Shown piece after piece: positions 44,284 through 56,235 of a stretch of 64,000 bases of DNA. The DNA lies in contig NC_044916.1 of assembly GCF_003576645.1 (NCBI RefSeq), forward strand, positions 2,750,702 to 2,814,701. Reading direction: 5' to 3'. Made by a program: the position numbers and the translations under genes. How positions within the stretch are numbered: the stretch's first letter is position 1; every line of letters begins with the position of its first letter. Origin of the DNA: Ipomoea triloba (Eukaryota > Streptophyta > Magnoliopsida > Solanales > Convolvulaceae). The notes under the pieces were generated by a model. That model made no database searches. It was not told where the DNA came from and was given only the letters and a program-made list of their open reading frames with translations.

Positions 44284-45351
44284 ATGGCATCTCAATCGAT
44301 TGTGGGGGCCATTGGAGCCTTGACGGCTCGGTGGGCAGATCTTGCGCTCGAAGAAGAAGAAGAGGCCTTCGAACCGCAGGGTGATGAGGTCGGCACGGTG
44401 GAAGTTGGAGGCGAGGAAGCGTGGGTGGTAGTGGGACGTTTCTTGACCAGCAAACTCGTCAAATTGGAGTTCATGCGACAAGTCATGGCTTCAGTTTGGC
44501 AACCTGTCAAGGGGGTCCAGATTACGGAGGTTCAACCGGGCTTGTTTTTGTTCGTGTTCTATCACGAATCGGATATGCAATAGGTTCTGGAGGGAGGGCC
44601 TTGGTCTTTCGAAAATCACACACTGATTTGTCGACAGGTCTGTGATGGTAAACTCCCTGGGGATGTGGTGCTAGATGATGTTGATATGTGGGTTCAGGTT
44701 CATGACTTGCCACTGGGTTACACATCTGATTCGGTGTTGGAGCAGGTAGGAAATTTCCTTGGCACCTACGTGCGTGGGGATGACAGATTTGCAGGGGCGC
44801 CATGGAAAACGTTTTTCCGAATCCGAGTTTCCATCCCGGTTTCCCGACCGCTTAAGCGCAGAATGAAATTAGTGAAGCGTGACAAGTCTACATGTTGGGT
44901 AAGCTTCAAGTATGAGAGATTACATTCATACTGCTTTTACTGCGGAATGCTCGGACATGTCCACAAGTTCTGTTTGAAGGCGAGGGAAGCGGTTGTGCCG
45001 GTTGAGGAATTTTCGTTCGGCCCGGAGCTGCGTGCTGGCGTGAACAGAGGCCCTAGAGCAATTAGCGATCCATGGTTAATTCCTCTCAGTGGTCCTGTAC
45101 GTCAACCCGAGACGGTGGAGGTTGGCGCTGTGGTGCACGACACATCCTTGCATGATCCGAATATGCTACAGGTTGACGCCGGAGTGGTGGCTGTGTCAAA
45201 ACGTCGCAGGGAAGGCTCGGCAGTTGGGGGAAGGAATTCGGGAGGCGGGGGAAGAAAGACCAGTTCAGGGAGTAGTGATGCTATGGTGGTCGATGTTCCA
45301 AAAAACTTGCGGGCGGCGGGTCTAGGTCCCCAGACCCGCCCATCATCATGA
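44284..45351 (+). pseudogene. LINE ORF1 (DUF4283 plus CCHC zinc knuckle), one amber
   Basis: Starts at ATG 44284 (MASQSIVGAIGALTARW); an in-frame ATG at 44251 is less likely to be used. TAG at 44581-44583 interrupts the DUF4283 domain just before VLEGGPWSF; the frame then stays open to TGA at 45349. The zinc knuckle is CFYCGMLGHVHKFC (CX2CX4HX4C). The C-terminal part is Gly/Ser/Arg-rich. The stop overlaps the ORF2 start in ATGA. ORF1 proteins bind LINE RNA in the ribonucleoprotein particle. Confidence 0.88.
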
Positions 45352-45587
45352 GTACCCTTTCATGGAACTGCCGTGGCTTGGGCAATCCACGAACAGTTCG
45401 TGAGTTGGTGGACCTTGTGTCCCAAAAGAAGCCTGAGTTTGTTTTTCTGATGGAAACAAAAGTTGCACGTTTTCATGCAGAAAATCTACGAGTGAAGTTT
45501 GGTTTTGATGGTTTATTTTATGTGGACAACAGCGGTTTGAGTGGGGGCATGTCCCTGCTATGGAGAAAGAATTGTACAGCTAGGTTG

Positions 45588-45707
45588 CTAAGTTACTCCA
45601 AGAACCATATTGATGTGGAGGTAACTGTTCCTACCATAACCCTGTGGCTAAGTTACTCCAAGAACCATATTGATGTGGAGGTAACTGTTCCTACCATAAC
45701 CCCGTGG
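45588..45707 (+). repeat. 60-bp tandem duplication in the LINE endonuclease
   Basis: Copies 45588-45647 and 45648-45707 differ at one base (CCCTGTGG versus CCCCGTGG). In frame, duplicating 20 residues around LSYSKNHIDVEVTVPTIT. Confidence 0.95.
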
Positions 45708-47541
45708 CGTATGACGTGTTTCTATGGATTACCCGAGCGTACCAGGAGGAGGGATTCGTGGAACTTGCTCAGATCCCTGGCTGATAGATCTGCTCTGCCG
45801 TGGGTGGTACTTGGTAATTTTAACGATCTTCTATACTAGTATGAGAAACGAGGCGGAAATCCGCACCCGGAGACTCTCCTGCGAGGTTTTGGGGAAGTGG
45901 TGGAGGCCTGCGGTTTATCTCAGTTACCTATGAGAGGGTACCGTTTCACGTGGGAGAGGGGAAGGGGAACTGCAGATTGGATAGAGGAGCGGTTGGATAA
46001 AGTCCTGGTTACGGACAATTGGAGTTCCCTACAACCGGGGGCGGTGGTGGAGAATTTCCTAATGCGTTCTTCGGATCATTCTGCATTATACCTCGCCGTG
46101 TGTAAACCCGGCATGAGAAGCTATGGGGGTAGGCGTAATTTCAAGTTTGAGATGGCTTGGACGCTCAATGAAGGATGCAGGGGGGTGGTGGAGTCAGCCT
46201 AGCAGGAGGGGAGACTGGGTGGCTTGTTGGATTGTCAGAAGTTGTGTGGAGACAGGTTGATGGCATGGGGTGGTGATCACTTCCACAAGTTCGGAGAGCA
46301 GATTAAGCACCTTCGTTGTAGTCAGTTCTCTCTACAAGGATGCAGGGATCCAGCCTCATTGGCTGAATTCCAACGTCTAGAGGATCTGCTGACACGGCTG
46401 GAGTCACAAGAAGATATTTTTTGGAAGCAGCGTGCAAAACAGCATTGGTTGAAAGAAGCGGATGCCAACACACGTTTCTACCACAGGTATGCTTCTGCTC
46501 GTAAGAAGAAAAACATGCTGTCTAGACTCAATAATGATGCAGGAGAGTGGGTGGAAGGGGTGTCTATGAATGCGGTAGTGCTTTCTTATTTTGATAATAT
46601 TTTCCGGTCAAACGGAGAAACCGAGGTGAACCCCTTTTTTTCTTCGGTGGTGTCTAGGATATCGCAGGAGGACAACGATGCTTTACTTCGGCCTTTTGTT
46701 CAAGATGAGGTTAAAGCAGCTTTGTTTTCTATGTTCACTGACAAGGCTCCTGGCCCTGATGGTATGAACCCGGGTTTCTACCAGCATTATTGGGATGTGG
46801 TGGGGGAAGATGTGGCGAGTTTTGTTATTCACTGCTTTAACACTTGCACTTTCCCGGAAGGTCTCAATAATACAAATGTTGTTCTCATTCCCAAGAAAAG
46901 TGTTCCTGAAACTGTATCTGACCTCCGGCCCATTGCTTTGTGCAATGTGGTGTATAAAATCATGGCCAAAGTTTTGGCTAATAGGATGAAACACTTGCTG
47001 GGTGATATCATATCAGAGTCACAGAGTGCATTTATTCCTGACAGGTTGATTACGGATAATATTCTTATTGCGGCGGAAGTAGGGCACTATCTCAATAGAA
47101 AACAATCTGGTGTGGTTGGGTGGGGTGCTCTAAAGCTTGATATGGCTAAGGCATACGATAGAATTGAGTGGTCATTCCTGCGAAGAATGCTACAAGCCTT
47201 AGGGTTCGCTGAGAGATGGGTTAATCTGATTATGTTATGTGTCACTTCTGTGTCCTACAATTTCTTGATAAATGGAACAGATAGTGGACAGGTCACGCCT
47301 ACTCGTGGCTTAAGACAGGGTGATCCCCTATCCCCATGCCTTTTTATTATCTGTGCGGAAGGGCTCTCTTTGCTCCTCCAGAAGGCTCAGACAGATGGAT
47401 TGATCCATGGGTGCAGAGTGGCGAGAGGTGCTCCATCGATTTCACACTTGTTTTTTGCAGATGATAGCCTGCTATTCTTTAAAGCAAGCTTGCAGGAAGC
47501 AGGTGCTATCAAACATTGTCTTCAAAGGTATGAAATTTTAT

Positions 47542-47677
47542 CTGGCCAGTCTGTAAACTTTCACAAATCCAGTGTCTGTTTCAGCAGGAACACAACGGAA
47601 AATATAAGACTGGCCAGTCTGTAAACTTTCACAAATCCAGTGTCTGTTTCAGCAGGAACACAACGGAAAATATAAGA
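47542..47677 (+). repeat. 68-bp tandem duplication in the LINE reverse transcriptase
   Basis: Copies 47542-47609 and 47610-47677 are identical. Because 68 is not a multiple of 3, the frame is lost and a TAA follows at 47622. Confidence 0.95.
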
Positions 47678-49586
47678 GAGGAAGTGGCTCAAGTGCTTGG
47701 AGTCGTTCAGGCTCCAAATTTTGGAAAATATCTGGGTTTGCCTCTATTTGTTGGTAGAAACAGAAGGGCTGCATTTGCATATATTGAGGATAAGATACGA
47801 TAGAGGATTGGCTCCTGGAATAAAAAGCTCCTTTCATAGGCTGGTAAGGAAATCTTGCTAAAAACAGTAGCTCAAGCTATGCCCACCTTTTCAATGAGTG
47901 TGTTCTTACTACCTGAATCTACCTGCCTATCTATCCAAAGAGCTATGAATGGTTATTGGTGGGATTCTGGAAATGAGAGAAGGATTCATTGGAAAGCATG
48001 GGATCATTTATGTGTACCCAAGAAGTTTGGAGGCCTTGGGTTTAAGGACTTGAGAGCTTTTAACCTGGCAATGTTGGGGAAACAGGCATGGAGATTTCTC
48101 ACCAAACCACATTCACTGGTTGCTAGAGTCTACAAAGCAAGGTATTTCCCTCGAACTTCTTTTATTGATGCTACTTTGGGATCTTGCCCGAGTTATTGTT
48201 GGCGAAGTATTATGGCATCCCACGATATGATTTGTGGAGGTGTGAGACGAAGGATAGGAGCTGGGAAATCTACACTTATTTGGGGTCATCCATGGCTACC
48301 AGACGATCCAAGTCCTATGATTCAGGCCCCCATGCCTCCCGTACTGGATGGGTCTCTGGTCTCTGGATTAATTGATAATGGCACTAACACATGGGATCTT
48401 TCAATTTTGTCAGATATTTTCCTCCCACAGGATGTAACCCGTATTTCTAGAATCCCAATTTCTCCAGGTTATGAGGATTCATGGTTCTGGCAGGGTGACT
48501 CTCGGGGATGCTACTCTGTCAAAAGTGGTTATAGGTTTTTTGTGGGGGAGTATAATGACACCCCAAATTCATTTGATAAATGGATTACATTATGGAGAAT
48601 CAAGGTGCCACCAAAGTGGAAGACTTTCCTTTGGAGAGCTATTAATGACATTCTCCCAGTAACCACAAAATTACTTATAAAGAGAGTGGAGGTGGATCCT
48701 TCATGCCCCAAGTGTGGGCTAGAACATGAAGACACCATGCATGCCCTTGTCTTGTGTGACTATTCTCAACTAATTTGGCATGCCACCTCCTTGAATTTGG
48801 CTGCCATTTTGGGTCATACTTTTAGTGAGTGGTTCACGAATATAATGCATGCTTTGACCGAAGAGAACGTGGCATTTGTTGTGGCAGTCTTATACCATAT
48901 ATAGAAGGCAAGGAATACGGCAGTGTGGGAAAGGGCTCTGCCAACTCCTTCGAAAGTTCTGAAGCAAGCTACAGCGACACTACGAGCCTGGAGAACAGTT
49001 CATGGACTCACCCAGGAGGTTTCGGCAACGTCCCAACCAGCGCCATATTCGGCCATTGTCGACGTTGCAGCGCAAGCCCCGCCACACTCGCTACGGTGCT
49101 TCCTCGACGCTGCTTATCACTCCAACACGATGACGGCGTCCTTTGGGGCGGTACTATTGGCGCAGAATGGGGCCTTTCACGCAGCCTGTGCGGGGAGCCT
49201 CCCTGGCTGTTTCACACCTCTCATGGCAGAAGCAGCGGCATGCAACGAAGTATTAGCTTGGCTGAAACAAAAAGGTGCGTCCGAGGTCCAATTATTCACG
49301 GATTGCATGCAGCTACGGTCCGGCTTGGTGGCTCCACAGTCATCGTTCAGGTCCTATACTGGTTTCGCATTAGATGCTTGTAGGGCGTCTATGACCTCGT
49401 TTAATTTTTGTCATGTTAAGTGGATTCCTAGATCAGCAAACACTATTGCTCATTCTCTTGCTGCTTCGGCAATTACGCATTCTTCGAATATGTACTGGGA
49501 CTTAGTCCCTCCTGACTTTATTTCTACGCTTTTGCATTAATACAACTATTTTGTTGGTTTTCAAAAAAAAAAAACACTTGCAAGAA

Positions 49587-50027
49587 GCATTTGAAATCAT
49601 AACTTTTTCATTCATAATGATTAGTTGTTTGTACTTGTTAACATTTTCTAAATTATGGTAGAAATATTAAACAGATAAATTCATACTTAACTACTTCCTC
49701 ACTTTCAAAACTTTTTGTTAAAATAAAAGGTGATAATGTAATATGATAAACTAAAAATGTATAGTATAGACTGAAAGCAACTTTCAAATGAAGTTTTAAT
49801 TGAATAATAGTGTTATGACTCGTATGTTAGTAAGGTTAAAAAGTTAACAAGATTGTTGGAGTTTTTGTTTTTATTTTTATTTTGTTTACCAAACTAATAA
49901 GGTGCTTAATACTTTCAAAACGTATTTTCAAATTAATTAGGATATTTTCTGGCACGTCAACACTTTGTCACACGCATTGTCTAAGTTTTCAATGTCACAT
50001 CACACACTTTATCATATCATACACACA
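49587..50027. other. AT-rich spacer after the LINE
   Basis: No gene visible; a short CA-rich microsatellite lies at 50019-50030. Confidence 0.6.
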
Positions 50028-50158
50028 CACTACACCAAAAAGGTTATTTAGTGGCGGTTAATTTGTTATTCAGAGGCGGTTCAAAACCGCCACTAAACTG
50101 TTTAGAGGCGGTTCTCCAACCGTGTCTAAATAGTGTGTCGCGAAGGATTTAGAGGCTG
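50028..50158. mobile_element. CACTA-like element end (truncated)
   Basis: Begins CACTACACCAAAAAGG, the typical 5' terminus of plant CACTA/En-Spm elements, followed by subterminal repeats of TTTAGTGGCGGTT/AGAGGCGGTT in both orientations. The other end and any transposase are missing; it stops near the LTR at 50171. Confidence 0.6.
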
Positions 50159-50170
50159 AAATTATGTAAT

Positions 50171-50551
50171 GCAGATATGTACCAAAATATTAAGCAATAA
50201 AGAAAGCGTCAAAATAAGTACACAGCTAAATTTGATAACGCAATTGGAGAACACCTCCTAATCTGCAGGGCCACGCTCAAAAACCTTTTCACTTAAGATC
50301 AACTCGCTGATTTTTACAATTACAAGGTTCAATGAATTACAAAACTAGGTCTACCACCTATTTAAACATTAACCTTATAAAATAACTCTATGAAAAAGTT
50401 TACAAGTACAGTTCGAACTAATTCTACCAATTAAACAAACTGTAACCAACCTGGATTTTAACACAGCTTATACTGATATAACTTGGAGTTGATTTCTCCG
50501 GATAGTACACCAATCTTTCCTTGTATTGAAGTTTCTTCGCAGTACCTTGCT

Positions 50552-50617
<66 letters not shown>

Positions 50618-51014
50618 TTGTATCTATGAAACTTCGATGTCTTCATTATGAGTATCAGAGTATGCCTATTTATAGTACTGAGTGATCCCCTTTTCTTCCT
50701 TGATTCACGTACACACGATCACATTTCTTTTCCTTGTTTCATGCCACTTTCTCCACTCTTATGCTTTGCATTAATTTCCCTTTCATTTTGCATCACACAT
50801 TCAACTTCCAATTTCTACGTACATGCATATTCAATTTCCATTTTTCCTCTACACATTCACATGCCTCATTTTACTCCACGTATTCATTTGCATTTTCCAT
50901 TTCATTTTCTCAATTCTTTTTCTTTATTCCACATTCCACACACTTTCACATTTTGTTTGATTATATGCCAATTTACCATAAGTAATATATCTACATACCT
51001 AGTATATTACTAAC
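50171..51014 (-). repeat. LTR of a copia-type element (3' LTR)
   Basis: Runs TGCAGATATG...TATTACTAACA, that is TG...CA. On the minus strand it directly follows GTCAAAGGGGAGAT, a classic copia polypurine tract. It carries a (TA)n microsatellite at about 50551-50604. Frames inside it (50648-51013) are AT-rich artefacts. Confidence 0.7.
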
Positions 51015-53290
51015 AATCTCCCCTTTGACATATGTTGATCAAACAAACAAATGGTAGTTCTCCCCCTCAATTCATACCAGGTTTCCCCCTCAATGTCATA
51101 TGCACTCTCCCCCTCAATTCATAGGCGAGTGTACGTCAAGTTCTCCCCCTTAATTTATACACACTCTCCTCCTTAATCATAGCATGTCTCCCCCTTTTGA
51201 TAAACATTAGCCTAAGGTAACATAGCCACAACAGTATGTATTGAATAATACAAGAAAATTCAACTAAGAGCATGCAATTGATAAGACGTGGATAGATAAT
51301 TAAAGTTGAGAGTTTCACAAAGGGAGGATATATAAGAGAGGTATATTAACATGAGAGCTCCATAAGTATAATGATCAAGCATGGAAATAACAACACTGGA
51401 AAGCTTTCACACCAGACTCTTCTCAGGTCCTTTTGGATCCATATTAAGTACCGGGTAGCCCTCTTTCAGGTAACCAGTTTAAGGAACACTTTTCACTAGA
51501 TAGCTTTCACTCCGGGCTGTTCTAGGGTCCTTTTGAACCATAGCAGACACCAGGTAGCCCTCTTCTAGGAAAGTATGCACTAGTAAGAATGTTAATGTGT
51601 TTGAGAGGATGGAGCAATCATATGATTCATACAAACTTCAAGTGTAATATGTGTAGCAGGAGTAGAGAATCAAGAGCATATGGCTATTATGATGAGCGGG
51701 AAGTTGAGTAGCAAGCTTTTTGAATGGGTTCAATAGAACTATCCACAAGCTATCAATAAAATGCTCTAGATGAACTACTTGCAAAAATCAACACTACTAT
51801 TGAAAGCTAAATATTACCAGTGAACTAACCCTCAATAGAACATGCATGGACTGATCTGTAGAATGACTAGAATCAACTGACTGTGCAAAACCTGAGGAAG
51901 TGACAGTTTGATTGTTTGGATTTGGTCCATCGGGAATAACTTTAACAACTCCTCGCAGTTTGAGAGTTATAGTAGTCTATAATTTTCTTTGATTGCCTCA
52001 ATTTCTTCCTCAAAGAAATTCATCATCAGTCTTCTAAGAACCCTGTATCACTAGCAAACCATAAATATGACAAAAAATCTCTTTCTTTCTTTCTCATACA
52101 CCTTTAATCTTTTCTTGTTAATGAACTTCTCTTCATCTGGCGTACAAGGTCTGATTTTTTTTGTTTTGTTTTTGATTTTTTATTTTTAAAACAAGTGTAT
52201 AATTGAATCTGCAAAACAAACTAACATGATGAAAATTAAATAATTAAAAAAACGAAACAAAAATAAGTTAAGCATTTAAAAAAAATAAAATTTTAATAGA
52301 CAAAAAAAAATCATTTTGTTGTTAAGCAAGTTTGCTTGGGTCGCCACACTTGTCGTGGTTTGTTCTGTCTGCAACGCCTCCATCTATGTCCTTTCATATT
52401 ACACCTAAAACATGTTTTGTTAAAAAAATAGTTCACATACCTTTTGCCTTTAGTGTTTCTCCTTGATCTCTTTTCTGGCACCCATGAGTTTTTCTGATTT
52501 CCCTGCCCGCTTGTGAATCCTAGACCTGCTTTGTTATGATTATTCCCTCTTGACTGAAGGATTTCATTTAGACTATTGGTGCCTGTGTTCAACATTCTCA
52601 CACGTTTTTTGAAACTTTCCAATTCGTTTTGCAGGTATAGTTCATTTGAAACATTCGTATCTAAATCAGTCTTAAGTTTTTCTACTAATGTTTTTAGGGC
52701 TGAATTTTCCTTTTTCAGGTATTGTTCATTTGAAACCTTCGTATCTAAATCAATCTTAAGTTCTTCTACTGAGCTTTTTAGGGCTGAATTTTCCAACTCT
52801 AGAGACTCAACATTCTTAATTAACATAAGGTTCAGCTTACTTACCTTACACCAGTTCTTGTACAGATCTTCATAAGCTTCTACGAGGTCAACATCCTCAT
52901 CGTCAATCTGTATCTCTTCGTTTGCCTCATGTGTAAGGTCAACATCATCGTCATCAGTTTGTATCTCTTCAGTTATCTCATGTGCTCCTGTTGTGATATA
53001 TTGCATCTAATTTGAGTCCCTCATTACCTCACTATCTTCTACAACTTCTTCTGTAATTTTGAAGAGCTTCTCGTTGTTTGCACGTTCTTCCACATCATCA
53101 GGGTGGTACATGTTACCATGGAAGTCACTTAGGGTTAATTTGCATGAATTTGTGTAGCTCAGGAACCAAATTGTATTGTTTTTGAGTTCGATGCCTAATT
53201 GCAATTTCTTGTGTAGTTCGGTAGCATATTTGACCCTTATTCCGTAAGAAAAGATAGTTTTCTGAGCTTTTGTCAAACACTAGAAAATTT
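51015..53290 (-). mobile_element. Internal region of an LTR element that retains gag and lacks pol
   Basis: On the minus strand a gag-like frame (53276-52311) is followed by non-coding DNA straight to the polypurine tract at 51015, so protease, integrase, RT and RNase H are gone. Between 51040 and 51200, CTCCCCCT(C/T)AA recurs five times. At 51385-51560 there are two diverged copies of a unit with GCTTTCAC...GGTCCTTTTG...GGTAGCCCTCTT. No 5' LTR is recognisable to the right. Confidence 0.6.
52311..53276 (-). pseudogene. Gag-like protein: acidic, coiled-coil, CCHC knuckle, one amber
   Basis: One frame interrupted by a TAG at 53009-53007: N-terminal 89 residues (TKAQKTIFSYGIRVK...), then 231 residues with an acidic stretch (DDDDVDL, DDEDVDL), two repeats of LENSALKSSVEELKIDLDT type forming a coiled coil, and a basic C-terminus with CFRCNMKGHRWRRC (CX2CX4HX4C). 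The coiled coil plus knuckle is typical of Gag in some copia lineages. The N-terminal part is unlike Gag to me; a TTTTCTAG acceptor-like site lies just upstream (53290), so it could be a captured exon. Confidence 0.55.
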
Positions 53291-53396
53291 AAAAAAAAAA
53301 ATTAATGAATTATTTTTTGAAAATCATTTTTCAGAAAACATTTTCCTTGTTTCCAAACAAAAGCTAAATTTAAAAAGTCTAAAAACTTTTTTTTTT

Positions 53397-53760
53397 TCAC
53401 CAATAAGCCTTAAAAAATTATGTCAACTTATTGATGTATTCAAGCAAATTAAAACTTAAATAAAATCCTTCCCAAGCTGGACCATTGTATAGTGTATACC
53501 TACAACGGTATATATATAATACAGCTAGAGTTCATCATCCAGACTCATTCCTGCGAGGAATCTCTCAATTCTCAGTTGCATTTTTATTTAATCTTAAAAA
53601 GTTGTCATGCATTATATTTAAATTTCAAGTTCCCTCAAAATCCATCCATAATCTATTCAAAGATTCCTTAGCTTGTTTTTTAAGAAATAAAATCCATGTG
53701 AAAAACGAATCCGTTGACAAGTATATATGTAGGAAGTGAACCATATCTATGTTCTTTAAA
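53397..53760 (+). repeat. CRK upstream block, copy 4
   Basis: Closest to copy 2 (7797-8180). It leads into promoter sequence collinear with 8200-9612, minus the insertion at 8479-9429. Confidence 0.82.
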
Positions 53761-54228
53761 TGTGTCAGGGCCCATAAGAAACAGTTTTTAATATAATATA
53801 GTACTATTTCGGCGAACAAAATAAAACTCTCAACCACTATTGGAGAATAGGTAAATGATAAATCTCGTCTTGAGACTCAAGTCAGCAAAGAATTACAAGA
53901 CGACCAATCTAAAATTAAGTTGTCAAAATTGTTCAGCTCAAATCAGGAAAACTAATTTTACTAATTTAAATTGTACATATATAACTCACTCAAACTAATA
54001 CTGCTAATAAAATGTTCCCACTATGAGTTGAAACTAAGTCAATAGTCAACCCTACAATTTCTGTTTTTGATTCTATGAAGTGGTTTGTCACTCCTCTTGA
54101 ATTCGTTCTTGACGTTATAAAGTATGATGGTCAGTGATACTCTCTCTTCTTTTAATTTCAAACTCCCCAAACCTTGATCTCTAATTAAGAACATTAAAAA
54201 CAAAACAAAACAAAAGTACAGACCTCCA

Positions 54229-54511
54229 ATGTTGCTCCGCTTTTGCATGCTGATCACCCTATTCATGGGGGCTGTTTCCCAATACAATTACAGATACTTT
54301 TGCCCCAACACCTCCACTAATACTCCTACTAACAGCACTTATAGAACCAATGTTAAATCTCTCCTCTCTGCTCTCTCTTCCAACGGCAACGGCGAAAATG
54401 GTTTCTACAACTCCACCGCCGGCCGCGACCGCGACACCGTGTACGGCATGTTCATGTGCCGGGGCGATGTCTCAACAGGCGACTGCGCCAAGCTTCCTCA
54501 GATATACTGCG
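54229..54511 (+). pseudogene. CRK exon-1 fragment, truncated in the first DUF26 domain
   Basis: Signal peptide MLLRFCMLITLFMGAVS, then YNYRYFCPNTS and the DUF26 start through MFMCRGDVSTGDCA. A 13-bp deletion after GACTGCGCC removes the third cysteine of the motif and shifts the frame. CRK homology ends at 54511 (ATATACTGCG) and gypsy-type DNA follows. The missing gene body would have lain before 57827, where the conserved CRK 3' flank resumes. Confidence 0.9.
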
Positions 54512-55796
54512 AATGACCTTATCTCTTTCCCACCGTGTGCATAGAGCGAACATCGAGGACGATGTTCATTTCTAAAGTGTGGAAAGGGAAGCACTTTGTG
54601 CTTAAAATGTGGTTAAGTATATGATGCTTAGTATAGAATCGTGTGTGGTGTTGAAATTAATGTTTTGTTTAATCTATGTTAGAAATGTGTTGCTATGAAG
54701 GAATAATTGAGTTCAATGTTGAATATCCCTTGATATGAACTCTTTTGCACTTGTGAAAATTGATTATATTGTGTGCTTGCATGATAATTCACCCTCTATT
54801 TTGTTTGGACCATAGTCAATGATCCCTCGAAGTGGGAGTGTGCACTTGCCAATGCTAGAAAGATAATATGCTAAGCCCGGAAATGAACATAATTTTTGTT
54901 TTTTTTGCTCTCCCGAAGGTGGCGTGTGGGGTTGTGAAGGTGATGCTTTGCTTTATTTTGTTTAAAAGAGCCCAATGAGGCCAAAACCCCAAAATAGCCC
55001 AATGTGGCCACCTTAGGAATATGGAAAAAAGGAGAACCATCTTGCTAGGACATTTGGGGCAACCATTGCACCGTCTTCGAAAAAGCGTGGATATCCACGT
55101 GAAGTCGGTTGTCCCGATGCAAGGTCTTGGGAGACGAGAAAATTGAAGAGAGCCATTCCGCCAAGATTCGGGCACCCATTGCACCGTCTTCGAAAAAGCA
55201 TGGAGATCCATGTGAAGTCGGGTAGCCCGATGAGGTTATCTTGGGGAATGAGAAAAGGAGAGATCTATCCCGTTAGGACCGGGCACCTATTGCACAGTTC
55301 TCGAAAAAGCATGGAGCTCCATGTGAGATCGGGTAGCCCGATGGTTGGTCTTGAGGGGTAGTAGACAACCTTGAAGCCTTTTTTGTTAATCACGCTAGAA
55401 TCTAGGGGGCTTGAGGTTATAAGGTTGGACTATTAGCATTGACTTGTGCACATCGTTCCCACTAGTCGGTTCGGCTAGTGGCCCTTGCAAAATATTTGGT
55501 GAGTTCCCTTTTGGAATGCATGCTTGAAAAGTGTGAAACAAAGTCTATTACCGAAGATCTACTTTACCTTAAGAAGGGTGTCAAGTCTTGGGATATTCAC
55601 TATTGAACTTTATGGTTCATTTATGGACACATTTCTTTGATAGAATAAAGGAAACCTTAATTTCAATGTTGTGCTTTGTTCTTCCATCTAGCTCATATGC
55701 GTTTCTAAAGTTTTGGTGATATATTTTGCACTTGGGGTGTTGGTTGTCCTATGATTGCTTTCTTGAGGACAAGCAAGGTTTAAAGTGTGGAAAGTT
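54512..55796 (+). mobile_element. Ty3/gypsy internal 3' remnant
   Basis: Non-coding. The segment just before the LTR reads TTGAGGACAAGCAAGGTTTAAAGTGTGGAAAG, the layout usual just before the 3' LTR of plant gypsy elements (polypurine-like tract). Three diverged repeats of a CACC(C/T)ATTGCACCGTCTTCG...AAAGC(A/G)TGGA unit lie at about 55050-55340. No pol domain is left. Confidence 0.6.
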
Positions 55797-56029
55797 TGAT
55801 AAGTGCAAAATATATCACTTTTATAAGGTTATTCATGGATCGTTTAGTATACAAGTTAAAGCTTTTATGAACGTTTTAGTGTTAAATTGCATTAGAATGC
55901 TTCATATTGCCATTGGACCCCGTTCCACACTTGGTTAATCATTTTGTAGGTAAAAAGATGGGCAAAAAGGCAGAAAATGGCTAGATTTCGAAGAAGGATT
56001 CACGAGTCGAAGTTGGAGTGCGAATTACA

Positions 56030-56235
56030 CCATGGACGCCCAGTGGACGCGCGTCCAACGCGCGTCCACCCTTGTGTCCGAATTTTTGCTCTCTGATTCT
56101 CGCACAGCAGAACCGAAGTCTGTTGTGGACGCGAGGCGGACGCGCCTTGGACGCCCGTGTCCAATTTTAAGCTCTCTGAAGTTTGGTTCGCTCTGCTGTG
56201 GACGCGCGGTGGACGCGCGTGTCCAAGGTGCGTCC
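56030..56235. repeat. GGACGCGCGTCC palindrome array in the gypsy LTR
   Basis: Repeated GTGGACGCGCGTCCAA, GGACGCG and CGCGTCCAC units in both orientations, in three clusters about 90 bp apart. Much more GC-rich than the surroundings and dense in CpG. Confidence 0.8.

Larger units (their letters stand above)
45348..49540 (+). pseudogene. LINE ORF2 (endonuclease, reverse transcriptase, RNase H), broken
   Basis: Order: endonuclease (LSWNCRGLGNP, FLMETK, SSDHSALYL), reverse transcriptase (LRPIALCNVVYKIMAK, FIPDRLITDNIL, LKLDMAKAYDR, GLRQGDPLSPCLF, FFADDSLLFF), zf-RVT (CPKCGLEHEDTMHALVLC) and RNase H (RCFLDAAYHS, MAEAAACNEV, LFTDCM, ANTIAHSLA). In-frame TAG stops lie at 45837, 46200, 47801, 47837 and 48902, and a 68-bp duplication at 47542-47677 shifts the frame. 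The endonuclease GDFN motif reads GNFN, so a metal-binding Asp is lost. A 60-bp in-frame duplication adds 20 residues to the endonuclease. It would reverse-transcribe and integrate LINE RNA if intact. Confidence 0.92.
44127..49573 (+). mobile_element. Full-length L1-type LINE
   Basis: Target duplication ACACTTGCAAGAA at 44114-44126 and 49574-49586, poly(A) tail at about 49563-49573, and a 5' UTR of about 150 bp (repeated CTAGGGTTT motifs). Two frames in the usual plant order: ORF1 with a nucleic-acid-binding knuckle, and ORF2 with endonuclease, reverse transcriptase, zf-RVT and RNase H. It inserted 13 bp from the right TSD of copia-2. Disabled by several stops and one frameshift. Confidence 0.95.

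Noticed and set aside
50648..51013. 121-residue frame rich in Phe, His and Ser
   Set aside because: It falls wholly in a retroelement LTR with low-complexity TTTC/CATTC repeats.
54229..54516. Short secreted single-DUF26 protein
   Set aside because: The third motif cysteine is deleted, the frame shifts, and homology stops at a transposon junction, so a fragment is likelier than a new secreted protein.
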